Below, in pieces: positions 25,320-35,287 of a stretch of DNA of 64,000 bases; within the stretch, counting starts at the first letter, position 1; each line of letters opens with the position of its first letter. The notes beneath the pieces are model-generated. The model was given only the letters and a program-made list of their open reading frames with translations, was not told the DNA's origin and did not search any database. The stretch is from Gemmatimonadota bacterium (GTDB taxonomy: Bacteria > Gemmatimonadota > Gemmatimonadetes > Gemmatimonadales > Gemmatimonadaceae): positions 1-64,000 of the forward strand of contig JAJTGR010000069.1 of the NCBI GenBank assembly GCA_021299375.1, read 5' to 3'. A program made the position numbers and the translations under genes.

Positions 25320-25507
25320 TCGTGACGTCGATCGGTCGGCGGAAAGGCGAGCGCGCAGCGCTGTATCAGAAGCTACCGCGCGGGTCTGACATCGTCACCC
25401 CTCGCCATTTCCGGGCGGCTCGACTCGTCCCTCCGTCTGACCCACGAGGGTATACTCGCGCCAAGGGCGCTGTGCGCCTCCACCATATCGAACCCCGTCC
25501 TACCCAT

Positions 25508-25600
25508 CGATGTCGTTGCCTCCCTGCCCCTGCGTGATCAGGCAGGCTGTTGTCGCCATGCACAGGCCGTGCGTGACCACCGCAGCCCAGGCCCGACCGG
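25508..25600 (-). repeat. Right imperfect inverted repeat bordering the restriction island
   Basis: Read on the minus strand this has CTGCGG-TGGTCACG, TGATCACGCAG, then GGCAGGGAGGCAACGAC and A-TCG, in the same order as the left copy at 19296-19387. It sits between the res start (25319) and murB (25618). A possible -10 box TATACT occurs nearby at 25451-25456, but no good -35 box was found for it. Confidence 0.55.
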
Positions 25601-25617
25601 CGGCGATAGATTGCCGC

Positions 25618-26562
25618 ATGGCCTCACCCCCCATCGTTCCCCCGGCGCTCTCCGCCGCCCTCGATCCGACGCGCCTCGTCACCGACGTACCGCTGGCGCC
25701 CTTCACCACGTTCCGCATCGGCGGCCCGGCCGAGTTCTTCTACGAAGCCACGAGCGCCGACGACCTGGCCGCCGCCATCACCGCCGCCCGCGCGGCCAAC
25801 ATTCCGTGGTTCGTGCTGGGGTTGGGCGCCAACATCCTGGTGGGCGACCACGGGGTACGCGGTCTGGTGATCCGGAACCGGGCCACAGCCCACACAGTCA
25901 GCGATGCCGGCGTGCTCTGGTCCGAAAGCGGCGCCATCGTACAGGACCTCGTGCTCGAGACGGTACGCGCCGGCTGGTCGGGGCTCGAGCACTACATCGG
26001 CATCCCCAGCACGGTGGGCGGGGCGCTCTGGCAGAACCTGCACTTCCTCTCGCCGGCCCCCGAGCGCGAGCGCACGATGTTCATCAGCGAGGTGTTCACC
26101 TCGTGCGACATCTTGAGCGCCGAGGGCGAACGCAAGACGGTGGACGCCGACTACATCCGGTTCGGCTATGACGATACCGTGTTCCACCATCGTCGGGATG
26201 TCGTGCTCAGCGCACGCTTCCAGCTCACCAGAGACGACCCGGCCCGCCTGCACCGCATCCTGCAGGAGAACCTGTCGTGGCGTGGCTCGCGGCACCCGTG
26301 GCTGCAGGTGCACCCGAGCGCGGGGTCGATCTTCAAGAAGATCGAGGGGATCGGCGCCGGCCGGCTCATCGATCAGTGCGGCCTCAAGGGGTTCCGCGTG
26401 GGCGACGCCCAGATCTCCCATATCCACGCCAACATTCTGGTGAACCTTGGCCGCGCCACCGCCGCCGATGTGCGGGCCCTCATCGCCCATGCTCAGGCCG
26501 CCGTGAAGGAACAGTTCGGCCACGACCTCGAGCCCGAGATCGGCTTCATCGGCGAATTCTGA
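25618..26562 (+). CDS. murB: UDP-N-acetylenolpyruvoylglucosamine reductase
   Basis: MurB reduces UDP-GlcNAc-enolpyruvate to UDP-MurNAc with FAD and NADPH. The 314-residue protein has TTFRIGGPAEFF, LGLGANILVGDHGVRGLVIRN (FAD site), GIPSTVGGALWQN, VHPSAGSIFKK with the catalytic Ser, ANILVNLGRATAADV and the terminal EPEIGFIGEF with the catalytic Glu. The ATG at 25618 is preferred because the earlier part of the frame lies in the island border repeat and is not family-like. It marks the resumption of core chromosome to the right of the island. Confidence 0.93.
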   Translation: MASPPIVPPALSAALDPTRLVTDVPLAPFTTFRIGGPAEFFYEATSADDLAAAITAARAANIPWFVLGLGANILVGDHGVRGLVIRNRATAHTVSDAGVLWSESGAIVQDLVLETVRAGWSGLEHYIGIPSTVGGALWQNLHFLSPAPERERTMFISEVFTSCDILSAEGERKTVDADYIRFGYDDTVFHHRRDVVLSARFQLTRDDPARLHRILQENLSWRGSRHPWLQVHPSAGSIFKKIEGIGAGRLIDQCGLKGFRVGDAQISHIHANILVNLGRATAADVRALIAHAQAAVKEQFGHDLEPEIGFIGEF

Positions 26563-26727
26563 CCGGAGCGGTGCTCGGCGCGGCGAGGCCGCCGGGGCGT
26601 CGGGGTACACGCCCATCGCACCAGCTCGCGAGGCAACGCTCTGGCCAGGACCCGGTGTCGAAACGTCTGAGGTGGGTGTCGCGTAGCCTACACGAACCAC
26701 CGCCCACTCCCCTTCGCCTGATCCGAC

Positions 26728-29700
26728 GTGTCCCGTCGCCTTTGCCCTTTCGTCTTGCTCATCGCCGCCCTGTGCGCGGCGCAGTTCGTGTTTCTCGCCC
26801 CGCCGGCGCTCGCCCAGACCGTCGATGTCATCCGCGGGCGCATCACCGGCACCGACAACGAGCCCCTCGAGGGCGTGGCCATCATGGTCACGTCCATTTC
26901 GGGCAATGTGAACCGCACCGCGCGCACCGACCGGGCCGGCCGGTTCACCGTCACCTTCCCCAATGGCGACGGTGACTACATGGTCACCGTGACCGCCGTG
27001 GGGTACGCGCTCAGGCGCTTCGAGGTCAAGCGCGTGGCCGACGAAGACGTGCTGCTGGCCGACGCGAAGCTGAGCAAGGTGGGCACCGTGCTCGACGCCA
27101 TGCGCGTCACCGCCGACCGCCAGCGTGTTTCCCGCAACGAAACGCAGCAGGATGTGGGTGGCACCGAGCGCACCATCAGCAACATGGCGGCGCTCCCGCC
27201 TGACCAGATGGGCGACCTCGCAGCCCTCGCCGCCACGCTGCCCGGGGTGCAGCTCGTGCCCGGACAGGACGGCGGGGCCAACGGCTTCTCGGTGCTCGGC
27301 CTTGGCGCCGACCAGAACAACACCACCCTCAACGGCATGCTGTTCGGCGGCGCCGGACTACCGCGCGACGCCGGGGTCATCAGCTCGCTCATCACGTCGC
27401 CGTACGATGTGTCACGGGGCGGCTTCAGCGGCGGGCAGTTCACCCTGCGCACCCGATCCGGCAGCAACTTCCGCAGCCGGGGCCTCAGCTTCGTGGGTGA
27501 CGCGCCGCCGCTGCAGTGGATGGACGCCGCCGCCCGCGCCACCGGCCAGGCCTACACCAATGGCTCCCTCGGCGGCACCGTCTCCGGGCCCGTCGTGTAC
27601 GACAAGGCGTTCTACAACATCTCCTATCAGCTGGGGCGCCGCAGCAGCGACCTGCAGACGCTGCTCAACACCTCCGCCACCGGCCTGCAGGCCTCGGGGG
27701 TCGCCGTCGATTCCGTGCAGCGCCTGGTGGGCATCCTGGGCAGCAACCGCGTGCCCATCACCGGCAGCGGCATTCCCGGCAGCCGCCTCGCCGACCAGGG
27801 CTCGGTGGTGGGTGCGTTCGACTTCGCGCCCCCATCCAGCACCAGCGGGGCGGCGTACAACCTCACGTTCAACGGAGCGTGGAACACGCAGAATCCAGCC
27901 ACGCCGCTGACCACGTCCCTTCCCAACGCCGGCGGTGACCGCACGGGGTGGAATGCCGGCGTGCAGGGGCGGCACAGCGGCTACGTCATGCTCGGCGGCA
28001 TCGGCGTGCTCACCGAGACGTCGGTGGGCTTCAGCGCATCGAACAACGAGGGATCCCCCTTCCTCGACCTGCCGGGTGGCCGGGTGCGCGTGAACAGCAC
28101 CTTTGCCGACGGCAGCAACGGCGTGCAGAACCTGGCCTTCGGCGGCAACCAGTTTCTGGGCACGTCGCAGGGCGCGACCAGCCTGATGGCCATGAACACC
28201 CTCTCGTGGTTCAGCGCCAACAACAAGCACCGTCTCAAGCTGGCCACCGAGTTCCGCCGCGACGGCTCCGCGCAGGACCAGACGCTCAACCGCCTCGGCA
28301 CCTACAGCTACAACTCGCTGGGCGACCTGCAGGCCGGCCGAGCGGTGTCGTTCACGCGCACGCTGTCGCCGCGCGAGCGCGAGGCGGACATGATGATCGG
28401 CGCCATCTCGCTCGGGGATTCGTACCGGCACTCGCCCACGCTGCAGATCCAGTATGGCCTGCGCCTCGATGCCAACCGCTTCCTCGATACGCCGACGCGC
28501 AACGCCGATCTCGAGCAGCGGCTCGGTGTGCGCAATGACCGTGTACCCAACGGCCTGTTCCTGAGCCCGCGCGTGGGCTTCTCGTGGCAGTATGGCACCG
28601 GCCCCCAGATCGGCGCGTTCGAGGGCGCGTTCCGCGGCCCGCGCGCCGTGGTGCGTGGCGGTATCGGCATGTTCCAGAACATGCCGCAGGCCCTGCTCAT
28701 TGGCGGCGCCATCGACAACACGGGGCTCGCGAGCGCTATCCAGCAGCTGGTCTGCGTGGGCGCCGCGGTACCCACGCCCGACTGGAGTGCGTTCGGCACG
28801 CCGGGCGGCATCCCCTCACGCTGCGCCGACGGCACCACCGGCACGCTGTTCGCCAACGCCGTGCCGAACGTGTCGCTGTTTGCCAATGGCTTTGCCCCAT
28901 CCCGCAGCCTGCGCTCGAACCTGAGCTGGAGCGGACCCGTACTGTGGAACCGGCTCAACGCCTCGTTCGACGGGACATTCTCGCTGAACCTCAACCAGGC
29001 CAGCTTCGTCGATCGCAACTTCGCCGGCGTCACGCGCTTCACCCTGGCCAACGAAGGCGGGCGCCCGGTGTACGTGCTCCCCACCAGCATCGTGCCGGTC
29101 ACCGGCGGCATCGCGGCCGGCGACGGCCGAGTGGCCACCCAGTACCAGCGTGTCACGGAGCAGCTCAGCGACCTGCGCTCACGGAGCGCCCAGTTCAGTG
29201 TGCGGGTCTCGCCGGTGCAGTTCAACTCCAACATCAGCTGGAACGCGAGCTACACGTACGGCACCATCCGCGAACAGTTCCGCGGCTTCCAGAGCACGGT
29301 GGGCGACCCGTTCGCCGTGGACTGGTCGCGCGCCTCGTTCGACTCGCGCCACCAGTTCACGTACAGCCTGAACTGGAACGCCTTCGACCTCATTCGCATC
29401 GGCTGGTTCGGGCAGCTGCGCTCGGGCACGCCGTTCACACCCGGAACAGGCGGTGACGTGAACGGCGACGGCTTCGGCAACGACCGGGCGTTCGTGTTCA
29501 ATCCGGCGAGCACCACCGACGCCACGCTCGCCGCCGACATGCGGACGCTGCTGGACAATGGCTCAGCTGTCGCCCGCCGTTGCCTCCAGCGGCAGCTCGG
29601 GGCACTTGCCGGCCGCAACAGCTGCCAGGGCCCGTGGGTGAGCTCGGCAAACCTCAGCATCTCCTTCAACCCGCTCAAGCTGCGGCTTCCACAGCGCGCC

Positions 29701-30489
29701 AACCTGTCGTTCAACGTGGCCAACCCGCTCGGCGCGGCCGACCTGCTGCTGCACGGCGAGAACAACCTGCGCGGCTGGGGGCAGCAGATCTTCCCCGACG
29801 CCTCGCTGCTGTACGTGCGCGGCTTCGACCCGGTCACGCGCCAGTACAAGTACGAGGTGAATCAGCGCTTCGGGGCCACCAACCCGCAGTTCCAGCAGTT
29901 CCGGGCCCCGGTCACCGTCAGCGCGATGCTGCGCTACGACATCGGCCCCACGCGCGAGCGGCAGGTACTTACGCAGGCGCTCGATCGCGGCCGGCGTACC
30001 GAGGGCACCAAAGCCACCGCCGCGCTCATCAAGGCGCAGTTTGGCAACGGCGGTGTGCCCAATCCGCTGGCCACCATCCTGCGCGATCAGGACACGCTCA
30101 AGCTCAACGCCGATCAGGCCGACGCGATCGCCACCATGAACCGGCGTTTCCTGGTGCGGCTCGATTCCATCTGGTCGCCGATCGCCACACAGTTTGCCGG
30201 GCTCCCCGATGGTTACGACCGCGACCGCATCTACTGGCAGTACGTGAAGGCCCGCGAGGCCAGCATCGACATCCTGCGGGGCTACGCCCCGCAGGTGAAG
30301 CAGCTGCTCACCGCCGAACAGCGCCGGAAGCTGCCGCCGTTCATCGCCACCGCGCTCGACGACCGGTACCTCAAGACGATTCGTTCCGGCACCGCCGGCG
30401 GCGGTGGCAACATGATGTTCCCCGGTGCCATGATGGGCGCTGGCGGCATGGGCGCCGGCGGCGGCCAAACGATCATCATGCGACAGTAG
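26728..30489 (+). CDS. TonB-dependent receptor with regulatory-like N-domain and C-terminal extension
   Basis: The 1253-residue outer-membrane protein starts at GTG 26728 with a signal peptide ending PALAQT (about 31). A carboxypeptidase regulatory-like (CarboxypepD_reg) beta domain spans about 33-110, the plug about 140-260 (LPGVQLVPGQDGGANGFSVLG), and the barrel continues to a last strand VTVSAMLRYDIG near 1060. Beyond it lie about 170 residues with helical, LTxxQ-like segments (LKLNADQADAIATMNRRF, LLTAEQRRKLPPF) and a Gly/Met-rich tail. The ligand is unknown. A secreted propeller gene follows 151 nt downstream. Confidence 0.87.
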   Translation: MSRRLCPFVLLIAALCAAQFVFLAPPALAQTVDVIRGRITGTDNEPLEGVAIMVTSISGNVNRTARTDRAGRFTVTFPNGDGDYMVTVTAVGYALRRFEVKRVADEDVLLADAKLSKVGTVLDAMRVTADRQRVSRNETQQDVGGTERTISNMAALPPDQMGDLAALAATLPGVQLVPGQDGGANGFSVLGLGADQNNTTLNGMLFGGAGLPRDAGVISSLITSPYDVSRGGFSGGQFTLRTRSGSNFRSRGLSFVGDAPPLQWMDAAARATGQAYTNGSLGGTVSGPVVYDKAFYNISYQLGRRSSDLQTLLNTSATGLQASGVAVDSVQRLVGILGSNRVPITGSGIPGSRLADQGSVVGAFDFAPPSSTSGAAYNLTFNGAWNTQNPATPLTTSLPNAGGDRTGWNAGVQGRHSGYVMLGGIGVLTETSVGFSASNNEGSPFLDLPGGRVRVNSTFADGSNGVQNLAFGGNQFLGTSQGATSLMAMNTLSWFSANNKHRLKLATEFRRDGSAQDQTLNRLGTYSYNSLGDLQAGRAVSFTRTLSPREREADMMIGAISLGDSYRHSPTLQIQYGLRLDANRFLDTPTRNADLEQRLGVRNDRVPNGLFLSPRVGFSWQYGTGPQIGAFEGAFRGPRAVVRGGIGMFQNMPQALLIGGAIDNTGLASAIQQLVCVGAAVPTPDWSAFGTPGGIPSRCADGTTGTLFANAVPNVSLFANGFAPSRSLRSNLSWSGPVLWNRLNASFDGTFSLNLNQASFVDRNFAGVTRFTLANEGGRPVYVLPTSIVPVTGGIAAGDGRVATQYQRVTEQLSDLRSRSAQFSVRVSPVQFNSNISWNASYTYGTIREQFRGFQSTVGDPFAVDWSRASFDSRHQFTYSLNWNAFDLIRIGWFGQLRSGTPFTPGTGGDVNGDGFGNDRAFVFNPASTTDATLAADMRTLLDNGSAVARRCLQRQLGALAGRNSCQGPWVSSANLSISFNPLKLRLPQRANLSFNVANPLGAADLLLHGENNLRGWGQQIFPDASLLYVRGFDPVTRQYKYEVNQRFGATNPQFQQFRAPVTVSAMLRYDIGPTRERQVLTQALDRGRRTEGTKATAALIKAQFGNGGVPNPLATILRDQDTLKLNADQADAIATMNRRFLVRLDSIWSPIATQFAGLPDGYDRDRIYWQYVKAREASIDILRGYAPQVKQLLTAEQRRKLPPFIATALDDRYLKTIRSGTAGGGGNMMFPGAMMGAGGMGAGGGQTIIMRQ

Positions 30490-30640
30490 GCGAATAGCTC
30501 TCGGATTTCCGACCTCGGCACTCGATCCGGATTCCGACTTCGGGTGCCGACCACGGGTGTCATCGGAACCGGAAGCGGGACCACAGCCCGGATTCCGAGG
30601 TCCGATGTCAGACTCTTCTCACCATCACCCCATCCCCACC

Positions 30641-31993
30641 ATGATGCACTCACTCCGCACCGCTGGCTTCACCGGCGCCTTTCTGGCGACGGGGGCCATC
30701 GCCCACGCCCAGGCCCCCGCGCCATCTGCGAGCCGCCCGCCCATCCGTGCCCTCGGCGCGGTGGCCGCCACCAACAAGGACCCGCTCGGTCAGGTCGCCA
30801 ACATCCGTGCCCTGCCCGGCGGCAAGCTGCTGGTCAACGACGTCTCGGCGCGGCGCGTGCTGCTGCTGGATTCCACGCTGACCGTGCTCAAGGTCGTGGC
30901 CGATACCACGCCGGGTAATCCGAATGCGTATGGCCAGGGCTTCGCCAGCCTCATTGCCTTCCGCGGCGACTCCACGCTGTTCGTGGATGCCCAGTCACTC
31001 TCCATGCTCGTCATCGATGCCAACGGCGAGGTGGGGCGTGTGATGTCCGTGCCGCGCGCCCAGGACGCCATGATGCTGGCCGCCGGTGGCGTGGGTGCGG
31101 GGGCATTCTACAGCAACGGCCATCTGGTGTACCGCGGCATGCCCGGCATGCGCATGCAGACGCTGAACGGCGCGCCGCAGATGCCCAGCCTGCCCGACAC
31201 CATGGCCATCACGCGGGTGAATTTGCAGACCCGCGTGGTCGACACACTGGGCTTCGTGAAGATCCCCAAGACCAACACCAACATTCAGCAAACCGACGAT
31301 GGCAAGATGACCATCTCCATCGAGGTGAACCCGCTGCCCATGGTGGACGAGTGGGCCGTACTCCCCAACGGCGACGTGGCCTTCGTGCGCGGCCGCGACT
31401 ACCACGTGGACTGGGTGAGTCCCGACGGTTCGCGCCGGTCGACGCCGAAGATGGCATTCGACTGGAAACGACTCACCGACGAGGACAAGACCAAGCTCGT
31501 CGACTCCGTGAAGACCATTCTCGACAACCAGGCCGCGGCCAATCCGAACAACGGGCAGGCCATGGCGGCCGCGTTTGGAGCCGCCATGGGCGGCGGTGGT
31601 GGTGGCGCGGGGCGCCCGCAGGTGATCATGCGCTTCGAGGCGGGCGGCGGGGCGGGCGGCGCCCCACCGACGCGCGCCCCGCAGATCCAGCCGCCCAAGA
31701 TCGGCGTGGTGGCGGCGAGTGAACTGCCCGACTATCAGCCCCCATTCTTCGCCACCAGCACCCGGGCCGACGCCGACGGCAACTTGTGGGTGCTCACCAT
31801 TCCCACCAAGCCGCAGCCAGCGGGCTCGGTGTACGACGTGATCAACGCCAAGGGTGAGGTCACCGAGCGGGTGCTCGTGCCCGAGGGCCGCACCGTGCTC
31901 GGATTCGGGCCGGGCGGCGTGGTGTATCTCGCGCGGCGCGAAGGAACTGCGCCCAACGTCGTCACCCACATCGAACGGGCCAGTGTGCGCTGA
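30641..31993 (+). CDS. Exported beta-propeller-like protein of unknown function
   Basis: The 450-residue precursor starts MMHSLRTAGFTGAFLATGAIAHAQA, a Sec signal. The body has repeated propeller-like segments (LGQVANIRALPGGKLLVNDV, WAVLPNGDVAFVRGRDYHVDWV, GNLWVLTIPTKPQPAG, YDVINAKGEVTERVLVPEG) with a low-complexity Gly/Ala/Pro insert at about 300-345. ATGs upstream at 30557 and 30605 are possible but give no better signal peptide. It follows the TonB receptor on the same strand; a joint role in uptake or surface sensing is inferred only from position. Confidence 0.75.
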   Translation: MMHSLRTAGFTGAFLATGAIAHAQAPAPSASRPPIRALGAVAATNKDPLGQVANIRALPGGKLLVNDVSARRVLLLDSTLTVLKVVADTTPGNPNAYGQGFASLIAFRGDSTLFVDAQSLSMLVIDANGEVGRVMSVPRAQDAMMLAAGGVGAGAFYSNGHLVYRGMPGMRMQTLNGAPQMPSLPDTMAITRVNLQTRVVDTLGFVKIPKTNTNIQQTDDGKMTISIEVNPLPMVDEWAVLPNGDVAFVRGRDYHVDWVSPDGSRRSTPKMAFDWKRLTDEDKTKLVDSVKTILDNQAAANPNNGQAMAAAFGAAMGGGGGGAGRPQVIMRFEAGGGAGGAPPTRAPQIQPPKIGVVAASELPDYQPPFFATSTRADADGNLWVLTIPTKPQPAGSVYDVINAKGEVTERVLVPEGRTVLGFGPGGVVYLARREGTAPNVVTHIERASVR

Positions 31994-32054
31994 CGCCGTC
32001 GCTGGCGAAGCGGACGTCGCACAGCACGCGTGAGACGGCGCGTCCGGGGGCGCG

Positions 32055-32522
32055 TCAGGGAACGCGCACCGTCCGCTTCGCAATGCGACACAGCTTCTCC
32101 CCGGCACGGCAGTAGCTGGTGGTCAGCGTCCCCTCGACGGGGCGCGCGCTGTCAGGCAGCGTCGCCGTCACGTCACCCACGAAATAGGCGCTGTCTCCGG
32201 TCACGGCCGACGCACCGAACAGGATGCGCCGGCCGTTCGTCATGTGCAGCGCAGGTGGCTGCAGCGCGTTGATCTGGTCGCCGGGGTTGGGCACCATCAC
32301 GAGGCGCACGGCGTTCGCGCGCGCCTCCACCCGCACGGCCGGCCCGCTGTCGATCTCGACCGGCCCGACGCTGGGCAGGCGCGGCAGCGCGGAGCGCACA
32401 TCCAGCCCGAGGGTATCGACCGGCACGGCCACACGTTCTCCAGGCGGCGCGTCGACCGCGCAGGCAAGCAGCACCGCGCCGGCGGTCGCACATAGCAGCA
32501 GGGTTGAAGTCGGGCGCATCAT
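32055..32522 (-). CDS. Lipoprotein of unknown function
   Basis: The 155-residue protein has a lipoprotein signal with lipobox LLAC (Cys21) and a mature part of predicted beta strands: GPVEIDSGPAVRVEARANAV, ALHMTNGRRILFGA, GDSAYFVGDVTATLPDSA. Two cysteines near the C-terminus (SYCRAGEKLCRIAKR) could form a disulfide. No family is recognised. It starts 35 nt after the stop of the DUF5916 gene and may be co-transcribed with it. Confidence 0.7.
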   Translation of the reverse strand: MMRPTSTLLLCATAGAVLLACAVDAPPGERVAVPVDTLGLDVRSALPRLPSVGPVEIDSGPAVRVEARANAVRLVMVPNPGDQINALQPPALHMTNGRRILFGASAVTGDSAYFVGDVTATLPDSARPVEGTLTTSYCRAGEKLCRIAKRTVRVP

Positions 32523-32557
32523 CGAAAGCTAGTGGTGCAAGTCAAGCACGCCGCCGC

Positions 32558-35245
32558 TCACCGCCCGATCCAGCGCGCGAACTTCACCAGGAACACATGG
32601 CGCCCCGGATCGGCGAACGCTCGACCCACCTGACGGGCCACGCCGAAGTCGGCGTCGTCGGTCGCGAACTCCCGCTGCTGGGACCACACCAGGAACAGCG
32701 ACGACCCTGGTCGGTACTCCCAACGCAGCACGGCGTTACCGCGCAGTGCGCGCACGGTGAAGTCCTGCGTGGGAATCAGGAACGCCGGCGCCCCCCCCGC
32801 GCCATCGGGATCGACGCGCAGCCCCGACGCTGCGGCGTCCACCGTGCCACGGTCCACGCCGTACTCGGCGAAATCGAAACGACGCGGCGTCGTGAACTCC
32901 TTGAAGCGTGAGAAGCGCCCCGTCGACGTGAACGGCTGCAGGAACACCTGCAGCGACAGCCATGGGGAAAACGTCCAGTCGAGGCGCGTATCGAGGCGGG
33001 CCTCACGCTGCGCCACATTGGCGAACACATAGCGCTGGCCGAATGTCGCCGGCACGAGCGGATCGGCGACGGCCTGCACGTACTGATCCACCGCCGTGGC
33101 GGCGTCGTATGCCGGACCGACTCGCAGGCGGGCCTGCGGCAACGGGCGCCAGTCGATCTCGAGCGAGACTGACTGGCGGCGACCACCGGCCACATCCGTC
33201 GTCCGCGCCAGGTCGAGACTGGCGATCAGCAGCCGCCGGCTGTCGGTACTCAACTCGAACCCCTGGTTCATGCTGCGCGGGCGCTGCGCCAGCGGGCCAC
33301 CGCGCAGCAGGCGGTCATTCATCGTCTGCGGCGACACGCTCGTGAACGTCGACAGCTCCCAGAAGTTGAGCAGCGTCGTTTCGGCGAACAGGGCGAATCG
33401 CTGCTCCACCCGGTCGCCGGCGTAATTGTCGCTGTGCGTGCTGAACAGCGACACCGACCACTCCCGCGACCACGCCGACAGGAACGGATTGCGATACTGC
33501 AGCGCCGTGGAAACCGATCGGAAATCGGAGCGGACCTGGAAGCCGAGATCGTTGACCTCGAATCCGGGACTCGTCTCTTCGTAGGTCACGCTGCCCAGCA
33601 GACGCTCGCCGGCCGTCTTGGCCAACGACACCGCGCCGTAGTGCCCGGTGAGGCGACGGCGCGCCGGATCGAATGCCAGATGCGGCGCATCGGGACGCTG
33701 GTAGCTTCGGTAGTTGGCGCGCTGCAGCCGCTGCAGCACCGCCGTGCTCCCGCGCACGTCGCTGGCCGACAGCACACCGCTCACGGCGTACGTGCGATCG
33801 CGCCAGGCATGCTCCCAGTCCAGCCCCGCCACCGACGCCGAGCGGGCCACACGGTCGGCCAGTAGCGGATCGTCCACGGCCCGGCGCGTGTCGGCGAGGA
33901 ACACGCCCACGCCCGTCTGACCGCCGCGCAGCAACCGCCGCACACGGGAGACATGGTAGTTGGAGCGCGGCTCCACGCTCTCCCGGGAGGTCACGCCGGT
34001 GGTGCGCAGCACCTCGGCATCTTCGTGCGGCGTGGTGGCGTTCACGACGCCCACCTGCCAGCCAGAGGGGGTGGTACCCGACAGCTTGAGCGCGGCCGCG
34101 ATCGGTGTCTGCGTATTGATGCCGATCGCCACGATGTCGTCGCCGCTCGGCCGGCGCTGGGGCGCGCGCCCGATGCGGCGGCTGTAGAAGAAGCGCGGCG
34201 GGTCACTGGAGTTGAGCGTGCGCGTGTCCCCAAACGCGAACGCGTCGGCATTCTCGAGGAAGAACGGGCGGCGCTCGGGAAAGAACACCTCGAACGCGGA
34301 GAGATTGACGACCGCCGGGTCTGCCTCCACCTGCCCGAAATCAGGGTTGATGCTGGCCGTGAGCGTCAGCGACTGGGGCAGCTTGAGGCGCACGTCGCCG
34401 CCCACGGCCCCGGCCAGCTCACTGGGCGGCGTGAAGCGGTTGCGCGCGGCCGGTGGCTGTGTCTCCAGCTGCGTCCGCACGTACGGCACGAACTCGGCAC
34501 GGGACGCCGGTCGCAGCGAATCCAGGCCACTGAGCGTCCCGAAACGCGACACGAACCCCGGGGCATCGGCCGGCGTGGGGGACCAGAGCGACTCCTCGCC
34601 GTGACGAGCGATGATGCGGGAGAAGTTGAGCCCCCACGGACGCACGGCCCCCACCGCCCCGTTCACATCGTAGCGCAGCTGCGACAGCGGAATCCGGAAC
34701 TCGGCGGTCCACCCGGCGCTGTCGACCCTCGCGGCCACGTTCCAGACGGCGTCCCACGAGTCGTCCTCGTCGGTGTCGTTGAACAGGTAGCTGTCGCGCA
34801 GCACCCCTCTCGGATTGACGCCGAACACGAACGCCGTACGCCGATCACCGTAGCTGTCGAACCCCACGAAGAACCAGTCGGAGTAGATGTCGTCGGCATC
34901 GCGGCGCCCGAGCTGCTGGGCGATGGAGTCGGGGGCGGTGTCGACGTTGCGCACCCCCACGTATAGCGCATGGGCATCGTACGCCACGCGCACCTCGCTG
35001 GGCTGCGACGCCGGGGCCCCGTTGCGCGGTTGGCGCTGCACGAAGCCGCTGGCCACCGGCGCGGTGCGCCACACCGCTTCGTCGAGCCGGCCGTCGAGGG
35101 TGACCGGCTGCGTCAGCCACACGGCCGAAAGACCGGGGCGCGTCGCCGACGGCTGACCGGCGGCCTGGGCCGAGGGCTGGGCCGCCGCGGGGACCCCGAC
35201 CATTACCACCAGCGCGGCGGCTGGAAACAGAAAGCGCGTCACCAT
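32558..35245 (-). CDS. Exported CBM9-like/DUF5916 outer-membrane protein
   Basis: The 895-residue precursor has a signal peptide (1 to about 22, ending PAAAQP). A carbohydrate-binding CBM9-like domain spans about 45-205, with TLDGRLDEAVWRTAP, VRVAYDAHALYVGVR and WTAEFRIPLSQLRY. The remainder (DUF5916) has alternating hydrophobic segments typical of an outer-membrane beta barrel, ending KFARWIGR. Its substrate is unknown; CBM9 relatives bind glycans. It lies between the creatininase-family gene and a small lipoprotein gene, all on the minus strand. Confidence 0.85.
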   Translation of the reverse strand: MVTRFLFPAAALVVMVGVPAAAQPSAQAAGQPSATRPGLSAVWLTQPVTLDGRLDEAVWRTAPVASGFVQRQPRNGAPASQPSEVRVAYDAHALYVGVRNVDTAPDSIAQQLGRRDADDIYSDWFFVGFDSYGDRRTAFVFGVNPRGVLRDSYLFNDTDEDDSWDAVWNVAARVDSAGWTAEFRIPLSQLRYDVNGAVGAVRPWGLNFSRIIARHGEESLWSPTPADAPGFVSRFGTLSGLDSLRPASRAEFVPYVRTQLETQPPAARNRFTPPSELAGAVGGDVRLKLPQSLTLTASINPDFGQVEADPAVVNLSAFEVFFPERRPFFLENADAFAFGDTRTLNSSDPPRFFYSRRIGRAPQRRPSGDDIVAIGINTQTPIAAALKLSGTTPSGWQVGVVNATTPHEDAEVLRTTGVTSRESVEPRSNYHVSRVRRLLRGGQTGVGVFLADTRRAVDDPLLADRVARSASVAGLDWEHAWRDRTYAVSGVLSASDVRGSTAVLQRLQRANYRSYQRPDAPHLAFDPARRRLTGHYGAVSLAKTAGERLLGSVTYEETSPGFEVNDLGFQVRSDFRSVSTALQYRNPFLSAWSREWSVSLFSTHSDNYAGDRVEQRFALFAETTLLNFWELSTFTSVSPQTMNDRLLRGGPLAQRPRSMNQGFELSTDSRRLLIASLDLARTTDVAGGRRQSVSLEIDWRPLPQARLRVGPAYDAATAVDQYVQAVADPLVPATFGQRYVFANVAQREARLDTRLDWTFSPWLSLQVFLQPFTSTGRFSRFKEFTTPRRFDFAEYGVDRGTVDAAASGLRVDPDGAGGAPAFLIPTQDFTVRALRGNAVLRWEYRPGSSLFLVWSQQREFATDDADFGVARQVGRAFADPGRHVFLVKFARWIGR

Positions 35246-35287
35246 CCCGGAAGGATAGCGACGCGCTCGAGCCGGCCGGAACCGCGA

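Noticed and set aside
30490-30640. Loose repeats of GGATTCCGA-type sequence between the TonB receptor and the propeller gene
   Set aside because: The copies are short and degenerate, and no stable hairpin or known element was recognised.
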